This document shows, piece after piece, positions 15,801 to 27,900 of a stretch of 64,000 bases of DNA. The DNA is from Brugia malayi. Its lineage: Eukaryota > Nematoda > Chromadorea > Rhabditida > Onchocercidae. Positions within the stretch are counted from its first letter, which is position 1; each line of letters opens with the position of its first letter. The notes under the pieces were generated by a model. It searched no databases. It had not been told where the DNA came from and was given only the letters and a program-made list of their open reading frames with translations. Location of the stretch: NCBI RefSeq assembly GCF_000002995.4, contig NW_025062477.1, positions 10,760,649 to 10,824,648 on the forward strand, read 5' to 3'. The position numbers were made by a program, and so were the translations under genes.

Positions 15801-16627
15801 TTATAGGATTTATCTGTTAATGAATCATTTGTAGGAAATTTGAAAGAATATATTTGTAATAATAAAAAAAAATATATATATATATATGATGTAATCTTAA
15901 ATGTAGTGCAGTTGTCATTTCAATACATTTTCCAGTACTTCTTTTTTTAACTATTCGTGTGTTGATTTATGATTAACTTTTTTAGCTTTCGGGATCAGGA
16001 GGGCTTGTTTTGGATGACAAACCGGAAGGTGTGGCGCAAGCAATTATTTTATTCTTACAGGGACGTGGTTTCGGTTAGTTTTCCGTGTGTTTTAAATGTT
16101 GAAAAAAAAAAAAAAAAGGCTGAAAAAATTTATTGTACAGGAAAATATTATTGCATTAGCACCACTTAAACTACAATTTTATTACCATTGTTTCATTGAA
16201 CATTAATAACCGTTTAATTAACTGTCAACTAAAGATATACACTAGAAACTGTAAAATTATATTTATTTTTTTATGAACTATTAAATGTTCATACCAGTTG
16301 TTATTATTTAATGATATAAATAAAAACAATAATAATTTATTCAGTGGTCCTTACCATAATCATCTTTTTGATCATATTTTGAGCAGATAAATTATTGCCA
16401 TTTTATCACTTTTCTTTTTTTTTTCTTTTTTATACTTTCTTTATTCTTACTCTAACTTTCATTATAAATAAAAATATAAATTGCTATAACTATCTTTCAT
16501 TATATCTTTTTTTTCAGTGCCTACCACAAACGTGCAGGATATGATACGCAAAATTTCGGTACAATCAACATTTGATGGTGGTGAGGAAGCGATGACGGTG
16601 CTAGAAAATGTAAACGAAATGAATTAA
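12859..16627 (+). CDS. NDRG: NDRG-family protein (N-myc downstream regulated-like)
   Basis: Complete ten-exon gene, 345 aa. Exons: 12859-12936, 13318-13414, 13648-13768, 14302-14364, 14484-14544, 14871-14957, 15195-15376, 15565-15715, 15986-16073, 16518-16627; all introns are GT-AG and phases match. The N-terminal TPYGNVKVTIYG and PIVTFHDMALD blocks, INAPGQEMDAAPLPD, YPTMDGL, and the distal VPVLQIVGGDSAFVKDSVELNARLNP block are NDRG signatures. The fold is alpha/beta hydrolase, but the nucleophile-elbow equivalent at residues ~126-134 (GLGVGVGAN) has no serine, as in NDRG proteins generally, so it is expected to be non-enzymatic. Family members act in stress response, differentiation and vesicle trafficking; the role here is inferred. 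The Ser/Thr-rich phosphorylated repeat tail of some vertebrate NDRGs is absent. Confidence 0.95.
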
Positions 16628-16989
16628 ATGTTAAAATTTACTTTTTTTTTTCTATGTTTACAATTTTTATACTTAATCTCTTCATCACTGATTTATATGA
16701 CCTGTTTATATTGCCTTTTACAAATAATACAGTATTTACTTATCTTTTTTGTTGTCTATTCATAATTTTTCAGTTCACATAGGATAATAGCTCACATATT
16801 TCATTCTAATTTATGGTTTTAAGCCTTATTATAATTTCTAAGTTAGTGCTACTTATGGTATAAAATTGAAACTTATTTTGATGAGTAAGTTGTTGTTTTA
16901 ATTTGGCAGTATATCATTATTATATGAATTAACATTTAAATATTATACACCGCAAATTTACTCATTTACTTATTCCGTCATTGTATGTT

Positions 16990-17181
16990 ATGCACTGGAG
17001 GATAATTTTTTTTTTTTCTTTTTTTGATATCACTTCGTTAAAGTAATATTATTATTCAACTTTTCGTGTAAATTTGAAATTTAAACTGTTGCATCCATGA
17101 ACTGTCAAATTTTGTATATTAAATATTTTATCTGTATTAAATATTAAGCACTTTATAGAAAAAAATTATCCTCCAATGCAT
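16990..17181. mobile_element. MITE-like element with 22-bp terminal inverted repeats
   Basis: The left end 16990-17011 begins ATGCACTGGAGGATAATT. The right end 17160-17181 reads as its reverse complement with a single mismatch (ATGCATTGGAGG when flipped). The 192-bp span has no coding capacity. No clear target-site duplication flanks it, so it could be an old insertion or a chance foldback; the 21/22 match makes chance unlikely. Confidence 0.6.
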
Positions 17182-18394
17182 CAAATTCGTTTTATTGATT
17201 GTCTTTTTGTATTAAATTTTTGTATTAAATTCGTTTTATTGATTGTCTGAAAACAGGTCATTTAATGAAGTGAGGAGTTATTATTGCTTATTTAATTCTT
17301 ATTCAGTTTTCTAATAATTTAAAGTTTTAGTTTGTATTTGAAATTACTTCAGCTTAAATAGAGTAATAATTTTTCGCTTTGTATATTACGGTTTAGTGTT
17401 GCTTTAATATTCTTGCATTTTGAATATCCGATGAATAGCAGTATTAATTTTGTCTATCATTTATTTTAATTCCTATGCTCATTGTTTGAGCATTTGAGCA
17501 AATTTTTTTAGTTGTATTGCTGTTTTTATTTGATAAATGCGTTTGTTTACTAGTATTTTAAAGAAATAAGTTGTTCGATCTCTCTCTCTCTCTCTCTTTT
17601 CTGATTTCTGTTTGCTTAATTTTTTTTTCTATATATATATGCATATATTTGTTAAGCTATATTATATCAGAGTATATTATATCAGAGCATGAAGTTTATT
17701 GCACTATGCGGTTTCTACTTAAGATGTATATTGGAAAGATTCACAATTATCAATTTTTTTTTTTATTCCATTGTCCTCATTACTATATTTTTCAGTCATA
17801 TATTATTTTATCCATTTTTTATGCCAATTATTTTCATGTGTGTTACCTTTTTTTAAATGCAATTTTAAATGTTTTCCTAATGTAAGTAAGTTATACCTTT
17901 CTCTCTGTTCTGCTATATGTTTATATATGTGTGTATGTGCGTGTGTTTATGATCTTAGTAAGAAATAATCGATGACCAGTTTGTAAATAATTTTGTGTTA
18001 GAAAATCGACGATATAAAATAGTTTTTTCATTTAGCACAACTGAGTAGAATATAAAACTTTAGCATATTTATTACAGAAAAGAAAAGTATAAGCGATGGC
18101 GCGTATATTTTATTCGCTTAATAAAATAAGGATGAGATTATAAAGAGTTAAAATGATGGGAAATATGTATTGTGCTGCGCAAATAAGCTTTTATTTGCTT
18201 CTAATATTCTAGCAATGATTCCATGAAATTTGAACTGATCACTAAATTCATAAATAAGGGTGAATTGATTCAAAACGTTATCAGCCTTTTTTTTAAAAAA
18301 AAGGAAAACAGGTAAAATACCTTATTCTCAAGTTGAAGTAGATAGGAAGAAGACAACCTGATAAGTGATTCAAAAACCGATAAAGTTTCGAAAA

Positions 18395-18775
18395 GTCAGG
18401 GGTGTGGCGATAGAGTAGTCTGAATTGAGTTCATATATGTGGGTGACAATCGCACTCAGCGCAGCTAGTACCGGCACCGTGGTTCAAACTCAGTACCATC
18501 ACCACGATCGTATCAGGTTCTCCCTAGCACTAGGTAAAACCGTCTTGTACTTCTAGGGCGATTGGTACCAAGGGGAAGTTTCTGGTACGGCACCACGACG
18601 GCTTGCATCGTTCCCCTGCTAGAGGATACAACCAACCAAATCCGGTTGGGACCTAATCTCAGACCTTCCCAGGAGAAATATCATTGGGTAATTAAATACC
18701 CGTGCGTTACTCCTTTTGTCACCTTATCACCACACTACCAGACTTGTGGATATCAAAACCATCCAATATATTAAA
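18395..18775 (+). mobile_element. GC-richer island, possible SINE or transposon relic
   Basis: The base composition jumps to near balance within strongly AT-rich DNA. GGGTGTGGCGATAGAGTAG at about 18400 resembles a tRNA-type A box region and GTGGTTCAAACTC at about 18480 a B box, spaced a little wider than in a normal tRNA. This suggests a tRNA-derived SINE head followed by a unique body to about 18770. There is no poly-A tail or second copy in the window to prove it. A fragment of another transposon, or an ordinary low-AT segment, remains possible. Confidence 0.35.
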
Positions 18776-19919
18776 CAGACGAATGAATGCATTAAACAAT
18801 GAGTTGTTTGTGATAGAGATGCAGACAATACTCTCTCGTTGCTATCGAAGTCTGTTGTGATGTAACACAAATCCCTTGCATGTACCTTTTTTCAAGAATG
18901 TTATTACACATTTCACTTTTTCCCCGAAATAATTCTTTGGGGAACTTCCATTGGTAACAAATACTACCCGACAACCTGATGAATCATCAGAGGAACTAGA
19001 GAAAGTGTTAAACAAGAAGAAAAGAAACGATTGGTAATATTAAAGATTATAATCATTGACCGAAGATGAAATAAACACTTTTCACATTTCTGTTATAAAA
19101 CCATTGCGGTACCAATTAAAATGTTCCACTTAAATGGACTCATTGTTTCAAAAAAGAAGTATTAAACCATACTTTATAATTCATTTTATGATTTGACGTA
19201 TTGTTTTATCTATGTTCATCATATTTGACGTATTATTTTACGTGTGTTCATTTTGGCATAAGCATGCATATACATGCATACACGCAAAAATCGTCAATTA
19301 TGTAAATCAGGCTGACATATAATGCATATAAAATTATTTCTCACCGTTTTGCATAATTGCAGCATTCCAGAAATTGCATTTTAAGAGGCAAGAGCAAATC
19401 TATTATGAATGTGTTTTAAATTTTTTATTGGCTATGATATTCGAATTTTTAGCTAAGAAATTTGAGTTTTAAAGTTGTTCCAAAAATATCTGAGTTATGA
19501 ATATTCAGAAAGAAATAAACATCTGTATACACACTTGATGCATTCATACATATATATGTGCACAGCTCACATAAGCGTAAGCATACACGTACAAATACGC
19601 AAGCAAATAAATAAACAAACAACATGGAAACAGTTGAATAAACAAATTTGAGTACTGAATCCAAAATTTCTTGTTATTAGAACGTATCTATAAAAACTAT
19701 ATTATCAGCTAATAATTTACTTCTATTGATGAACAATATGTAATTGATTAAAGTGATATGATAAAACATTTGAAAACATCGAATTAACATGATGTTTTAA
19801 TATAATACATTTTCTAAGCGAGTTTCTTAACTTACACTATTAAATGTTTAAAAATAGCTCAATACCGTAATGAATACTGAATACACCATATTACTTGTGA
19901 TATATATGTGTATGGTTTA

Positions 19920-20260
19920 TATGTATGAGTTCACCGTACTAAGTATACAGTAATCATAATTAATTTATTACGGTAATCCATCATGCTAGACATGTACAGT
20001 AATTATCAATTTATTACAGTAGACCATTGTACTGGTCATACAGTAGTTGTTGATTTATTACAGTAATCCATCATACTAAGCATGCAGTAGTCATTATTAA
20101 TTTGTTACATTAATTCAACACGCCAACATACAGTAATTCAATATTTATTACTTGTATGGTAGAATTTATTATACCACTGGAAAATACGGTATGTCGTTGT
20201 AATACAGTCATATTACAGATTGGTGGTACAGTGATCCGATGGAAATTAATACAGTAATTT
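19920..20260. repeat. Degenerate tandem block with TACAGTA/TTACAGTAAT motifs
   Basis: Imperfect ~60-70-bp units recur, with words such as TTTATTACAGTAATCCATCA and CATGTACAGTAATTATCAA. TACAGTA or a one-base variant appears at least eight times. It is the same core motif, on the other strand, as the ACTGTA cluster upstream of the collagen. Confidence 0.7.
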
Positions 20261-21275
20261 AGTTAATCATTATATATATATATAATGTAATACTATGTGT
20301 ATTATTGTATGAATATTATACGGATGGACTTACTGGAAAAACAGATATTATATATATGCAAATTAGTGTACTCTGTTATTGTTTTACGCAAAAATGTGTG
20401 ATATATATATTAAAATAGTGTATTTCATATCATTCTAATTTAAATTCAGTTCAAATCATTCTCATCTAATGTTTCAAACAACATCAAAAATCATACCATG
20501 TATATAAAAAAGTTTTGTTTAGACGTAAATAAATGTTTCTAATACAGGAAAGCTTTTCTATAGTTACTATATCAAATGAATATATCAAACTATGTCTATG
20601 CCAAATACTCTGTCAAATATCTACTATATCAAATAAAATCTATGCTAAATGCTTCTAACACAGTAAGGACCACGTCAAATAATGTATAAAGAAAGACTTT
20701 TTGGTTAGACGTCCCAAAATTACGCCGAATAATCCCTTCCAAAATTGCTTCTGAATGAAAAGTTTTTGGTAGTTACTAATGTAAAATATCCCTGAAAGAG
20801 CAATCTATTTGATTTCAATTCGAAACTATTGTACAATGATTTGATCAATTTTCACACAGATCCTAGTTTGGTCTGAAATAAGGCTTATTTCATGGTTTGA
20901 TGGTGCACCGTACAACTTATTGCAGGGCAACGAATTATTTATATTTGTTTATTTTTTTTTTTATTTCTTATTTTGGTGGCTATGACTTCTTGTTAGGTCT
21001 TATTAATTTTCCGCTACAGGGTTGCTTGAAATTTTTTCCCCAAAATTTGTGTTATGACCAATTTATTTTTAATCAGCAGTCATAAGTTTCATCATTTATC
21101 TGTGGATGGTATTATAGATTTGGTTTGCAGTGCATTAAAATGAATGCTTAGAAATAAATTTAGTGCATAATTTCAGGGAGAACAATTATATCTATCAGAA
21201 ACATTGGTTTGGAAGTGGTAGTTTTAATGAATATTTAAATTTATTAACTTAAACTGGGAGAAGAGTGGATGAACA

Positions 21276-24200
21276 ATGGAGACAGAGGTTGTAAGAGCAT
21301 TTAATGCTGAGGTATAATGTTTTTATGGTATTATTTCGTATTTTAAAAGAGCTATTGATACCAAAACGAATCTGTATTTACAACATAAGTGATACCTGTG
21401 AATGATTTGTCGCTCATATTGCTGACATAGGATGTAACTTTTCACGATGCGAAGACAAAACATACTGCATTATGCCAAGATGAATCGTATAGGCATCCCA
21501 AAATTTATGCTTTTCTAAAATCATTTATATGCAAAAAATGAACTGGTGATATTGTTAAATCCTTAAATTATAATTTATTGGTATATATATATATACCTTA
21601 GCAAAAGATGTAACAAGTCTGAACTGACAGTTTTATAATAGCCTTTCAGTTGGTATCTTTGTACGAATTACGGCCACCGATAAGTAAGAAAAAGATTGTG
21701 GATATCACAAAAGCAGCAATGAAAGCTATTAAATATTACAAACATGTTGTGTTCGGAGTTGAAAAATTCTTAATGAAGGTAATAGAATTTAAAATTTTTA
21801 ATAAAGATGATAAGGTTTATTATTTAGTGGTTTTAATGAAAACGAAAAGACGGCACATACTTGTTTTTTTAAAGATAGATTTTTTTTAAAAAGATTTTTT
21901 AAAGATACAGTTGTTATTTTGATAACGTTCGATATATTAAAAAGATGTAAAATGAATGCGGAATTCGAACGATACTTTCTTGATGTAGTAAGGTGGATTT
22001 CATAAATGTGAATTGTTTGATGTGTGGGTAAAGTAATATTTCTTAATTTCTTTGTTATTTACCTGTCTCTGTTTCTATTTTCAGTGCAAAGCAGAATATA
22101 AGGTACCTGGTCTGTATTGTATCGATTCTATAATACGACAATCGCGTCATCAGTTCAAAGATAAAGATGTTTTTGGTCCACGTTTTGCAATCAATATGCA
22201 AGCAACTCTTTCAAATCTGTTGAACTGTAAAGCTGATGAAAAGGTATTCTAATTTTTTAGTCATTTCCATCTGAGATAAGGCGTCAGCTATATATAATTG
22301 CTTGTTTTTTATAATCTCTGTCATTAGGCTTTTTTATATGTAATATTGTAAGTTACAGTTTTTGTTAATATCAATTGATTAAACATTTCATAAAATTATT
22401 CTATTCTGTTTCATATTCACGATAATTTTTATAGTTGAAAGTGGTTCGAGTTTTGAATTTATGGAAAAGTCATGAAATATTTGATACAGCAAAGTTACGA
22501 CCATGGTTGGAGTATTGCCGGGATGTTCATGGACTCGGTTTCTTTTTCTTTTTTTAGCTTTATAGGTGTCATCATTTTTTCGAGAACTCCAATTAGTTGT
22601 GCCATAAACTCAGTTCTGTCATTTCCAGAACAGTTGATTGTGAATGGTTGAATTTTCAGTAAATCTGGTACTTCTTTTATGATGTTTAAAAAAAAAAAAT
22701 ATTGTTCTCTAAGGAACAACAAAGTCAACAAAACAAGTCTGGAAGTGAGAAAAATCATATCAAGAAATAAATGTTTTAAATTGTTACATTTGAAATGAAA
22801 TTATGAATATCAGTAAGAATATTTTGTAGAAACAGACGTTGTGGTCGTAGAAAAAAGTGTAAAGGGCGATCAAGCGGATTTCTCGATATATAGTCGCATC
22901 CCTGGTCGTGGTGAGAAGCGAAAAATAATGGAATCGCATACTCCATTATCTGTATGTTGCAGAATATATATATATATATTTTCAAAAATAATGCAAAGAG
23001 AATCTTTTGATTTGAGATAAATTATTGTTTGAATAGATAAGTTTCAGTTTAAATAGATAACTTTTTTTTTTCAGTTCAATTTTCTAGACTCTGTTAACTT
23101 TTTACTCAGTTGTTGCTTTTTAATTCAACGATTATCAAATATAAGTGGAAAGTATATAAGTATCTGAAAAGAGTTTTCCGACAACTTTAAAATTTTTAGG
23201 GAAGTCGATCTCGCACTCCACCTTTGCCTTTGCGTGAACCAAGTGATGATGCTGTAGAAGGGGGCGTAAGCGAGCGTGAAACTCTTGCGATGCTAACTAC
23301 AATGGGTTTGGATCTTGGCGGAATGTTTACTTCCGATTCATCGTTGTTGCAAAAAGTCAATAAATTAGTAAATAATAAACTTATTGAACGTCGGGAATTG
23401 GATTCGAAACGACAGGGAAACATTAAGGTTTGTATAAGGTTTTTTTTATTTATTTATTTTTATAAACGTTTATATGTTATTTAATGATTGGCTTAGCACT
23501 CTTTTTCATTGGTGATTCTAGGGTAGAGTAAATGCTTTTACTGATTATTACTGATAATCATATCAAGGGATTTCAAGTGTCTTCCGAACATAATTTAAAT
23601 GGCTTATTGTCATACAATTTATTATTCTCTACTGAAATCTATTGATCTCTATTGAGAAAATTTAGTAAAAAATGACTACCGTGAACTTTTTTTTTTCTCT
23701 AAACAAGTCATTGTTTTAATGCATTTTTTTTTTTTTCAGAATCTTCTTTCCAAAGAATTCGATTATAGTGATGAAGATGACAGCGGTGATGATGATTTTA
23801 GCCGCAAGTTGGACATAGAAGGAAAACCTACGGAGTTGACGAAACAGCAAATTATAGGGTATTTGTTGATTCCTATATAAAATTTGCTATTTTTATCAAA
23901 AAACTTGCTAAAACTAAAACTTACTACTTTGGTTTTAAGAAATGATTGGAAGGTACAATGAGTGAATGATAGATTCGTTGAGTGAGGTAAGCGAATGGTG
24001 AATATGTCATCCTTTGAAAAGTGACTGATCATTAGACATTAGCTCGAACTAATTTGATCTGTCACTGTAACTGTTGATTTGGGAAGAGTATAACAGTGAA
24101 AATGGTCTAACAAGAATCAGGATTATTAGTCAATTATATTTTTAAACGTCACGTCATTAGAAATATCCTAAATTAATGTACTGAAATGCATTCCTTCGCT

Positions 24201-24960
24201 ACTCAACTACATGTTCCAGTATGGCGGAAGCAGTTCTTCGAGAGCCAGATACAAAGGAAGAAATACAACGTATGCACACGGAACGAATTTCAGCTTTGTC
24301 TCAGGCAGCTGCAGCAAGGGTTCAAGCTGTTAAGCAACAACAGCAACAACAACAGCAGCAGCAGCAACAACAACAACAACAGCAACAACAACAAGGAAGT
24401 GTGCCTTCAGCTCGTGCATTGGCAACTCAACCAGGTGCACCTCCAATTACAATTCCGCTAAATCCAATTACTGCTCCACAGACGAATATGGCGGCTGCTG
24501 TTCCGCCACTTTCGATTCCGATGCCAGGTCAACCATTACAACCTCCAGCAGCAACAAATATGTTATCGCCTAGATCAGCACAACAGTTTGTAAGTTTTTT
24601 GTGTGATCATTCTTTCCTTTACTCTATGTTTATTTATTTACAAAGGAATTTGATCTTATCCGAAAGCACTATTTAATTTAGTAAAAATAATATTTGATCT
24701 GAAAAATAACAAAATTGGATGGTATTATATTTATTTAATAGAATGAATATGTATACGTTTATTCTTATGTATACGTTCATTGTTACGGAATCCGGAAAAA
24801 GTTTCATAAATTCTTTACTAGGAAGCTTTGATAAACTCTGATTATGTTTCACATTTTTAGCAGCAATAATATACTAATCAAATTAATAAATGAAATTTTT
24901 GATGATTAGTGTCATATTCCTTTTTTGATTCCTGCTTCAATTAGCGTATCTAACTTTCCA

Positions 24961-24995
<35 letters not shown>

Positions 24996-27900
24996 ACCGT
25001 ATTTGTTTCAGTTGCTTAACGCGGGTGGGTTAGTTGGATTTGCGCCGAATTTGCCGCCACCAAATCTTTTGGGTGTGATGCCTCCGCAGATCCCTACTTC
25101 GATGTCTAGCGTATTGCCACTTGCAAGTACGATGGACGCTGGCAGTCGAGATCGTAATGATATTGATCAGGTTTTTTTTTAGTCGTATTATATTTGACAC
25201 GATTTCCTTTTTTGATTCTTGGAAATATTAAGTCGTAAGAATGTAAAGTAGCCACGTTTCACTATCACCAATATAATCCTTTGCAGAAAGTTTTGAAAGC
25301 TAAAAAAAAATGTACATCTCACTATTTCTTTTCAGTTCATATTATTTAATGATTTTGGAGCAGTTTCGCTGTCTTAACTTTTTTGTTCTTTATAAAAGGA
25401 AAAAAAAAAATGCTGCAGGATGATCGCTATCGCAGAGAAGATGATAGATTTGATAGTGATCGAGATGATCGATTAAGACGAGCTCATGGCAGAAATGATA
25501 GAATTAGTGAAAAGAATGATAAAGGTCAGGAACGGCGACGAGGTCGTTCAAGGTTATCTTTTATCTTTTGAAGTGTGCGATATTTGCCGAAAATAGAATG
25601 GTATATAATTGATACTTTCATTTTATTTTCTTGGAATTATTTTTGAAATCGATTTACTCTGTCTGTGATATAATAATTGTGAAGGGATCGTGAACACGAT
25701 GACAGAGGGAACAGTCGTGGCTTTGGCGATTCACATGCGAAACGCCTTCGACGTAGTCGATCTCGTGATCAAGGCTTTGGAGATCGTAGAAGAGAACATC
25801 GTCGTAGTAATAGTCGTGGACGAAGAGGTTTATCACGGGGACATCTTGATAGGGAACGATCGGAGCGTGATCATAACAATCCAGCAGTAAGCTTTATTAT
25901 CTAAAGCTATAATGATGATTAGATTTTTTCTTCGTAATCATTTGAGACAGTGGTATTATCAAAAAGAAAGCATGATTGGTTTATGATATTTAGAGTCACT
26001 TTTTATTTTTGTTTTCAGTACATTATATTGCAGAACACAATAGTTTCTTTTTATTGTATTAATGAGTAGTCTTTCAAATGTATCAGATAACTTTATAAAA
26101 ATTAAAATGTTCAGAAATTAAACAAAATTTTAGTCATTGAACACTGCTTGTACTTTCAAATTTTTACAGTACAGAGATTTGGAGCGACAACGTCGAAAAA
26201 TGGGTCTTCCCTGGCCACCAAAAGAAGGACACCTGCTGAGTAAGTTATTGTAGAAGTATTTGCAACTCGACGTGTTAAACTTTTCAGTGTGATTAAAAAG
26301 GCTTATGTGCTTTTCCTCTGACCTATGGCTTTATTACGTTAGCTTTAGTTGTTATTAATTGAGCAATTCCGCTAAGAAGCCAAAAAACCAAGTCGTCCCA
26401 AATGGTTTCTGTTTTGTTTTCATTTTATGATTTGCCAGTTTCTTTTTATGCAAACAGTTAATTATATCTTTTAAAATTAACTTGAAAACTATATAATCAA
26501 CTCCTTTTTGCATATTCCGAAGCTTCCAGAGCATATTTCACTACACTTTTGTATTCTCGTTCCGTATACTGCATATCGTTAGAATTGGTTTAATCCTATT
26601 CCTATACAAACTTATCAAATTTAATTACTTCTGATGGTTTATATTTTTTACAGTAGCTTCGTGTACACTATGGTTGGGTAGGATTCCTTCCAACTGTGCA
26701 GAAAGTGAAATCCGTCAGGCGGTAGCTGAAGCTGGAGAGCCAGCACGAATTAGCATTATACATTCCCGTGCATGCGCATACGTTACAATGAAAGATAGGA
26801 AAGCAGCATTTCGTGTAATGGACCGAATGCAGAAAAATTTTAAAATCGGAGAGAAAAATGTCAAAGTAAGTTCCGAATATCAATGGATGTATGGGTAAGA
26901 TATGATTAATAAAATAACCAGAAAGATGTAGACTTAAAATATAAAAATTATACAATTTTTAATATTGGAAGTCTTTAAGCGATCTTTACATTAAACTTTT
27001 GCATTTTTTGGAACTCCTTTTTATTTTTTAGTTGAATTGGGGCATTGGACAAGGTTTAAAAGGTGAAAGATACGCAGAATACTGGGATTCTGATCGGGGA
27101 TATTCGCTGATTCCACATTATGCTTTACCTAGTGATTTGGAATCTCTAATAGAAGGAGGTCATCTTGAAGTAGAATCGTTGCCCGCACATCTTGCTGGTA
27201 AGTACTTATTTAATTTGTTTTTTTTTTTTTTTTTTTTCACAGTTCGAAGGTTTTTTTCACCTATTTATTTTAATTCAACTAAATTAAAATGCATTTAATT
27301 GAATTAATTTTAAATAAAGTTGAAAAATGACGAATTCATTACAGACTTATATGATGAACATGGATTGAAAGGAAAGCAACGTGAACAGGATTCAGCTTCT
27401 GTTCAGAGTACTTCGAATATTCAGTTACCGCAAGTAGCTCCAAATATGCCTTCATATCAGTTTCCTTGTCAGTTATTCTAAAAAGAAATAAGTTATTTAC
27501 AAATATGATAAGATTCATCTCCAATTTTTTGCCTCGTGACTCGAATATTTCACCATGTTTACATTTTAACTAATCTTTTTCTTAACAGATGTGTCTTTTT
27601 TTTTCTTTTCTTTTGCTAATTTTCTTTGTGGATTTTCAGTGGGTCAACCGCCTCGACTACCTGGAGCTGCTCCCTTCCTACCTCATGGAATGGTGCCAAT
27701 TCCTGGCATTTTTCCTCCTGGTCTACCTCCTCAAATTGGAGGTGTGCCGCTGGCTGGCTCTGCGCCAACTCAGAAACCGCAAAACTGTGCACCAACTGAT
27801 GCCCAAGGAACCAATGCTTCATCTACTCCTCCACAGGCATGATTTCATTACGATTTAGTTTGAGGATTCAAATGCCATTTCATTTTTTAACAATTTTCAA

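Larger units (their letters stand above)
16628..21275. other. Intergenic DNA between the NDRG and SCAF genes
   Basis: No gene was recognised in about 4.6 kb. It holds a MITE-like inverted-repeat element (16990-17181), a duplicated ATTCGTTTTATTGATTGTCT word at about 17186-17250, a (TC)n tract at about 17578-17599, a GC-richer island (18395-18775), unremarkable mixed sequence to 19.9 kb, then a block of TACAGTA-type repeats. Short open frames at 18562-18774 and 20897-21085 show no family resemblance. Confidence 0.55.

Noticed and set aside
18400..18490. A true tRNA gene
   Set aside because: A- and B-box-like words are present, but I could not form an acceptor stem, anticodon arm or CCA-proximal pairing; it is kept only as a possible SINE head.
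25654..25890. Long open frames in other frames and on the minus strand over the Arg/Asp-rich exon
   Set aside because: They are shadows of SCAF exon 11; codon pattern and phase with exons 10 and 12 support the RD/RS-rich reading.
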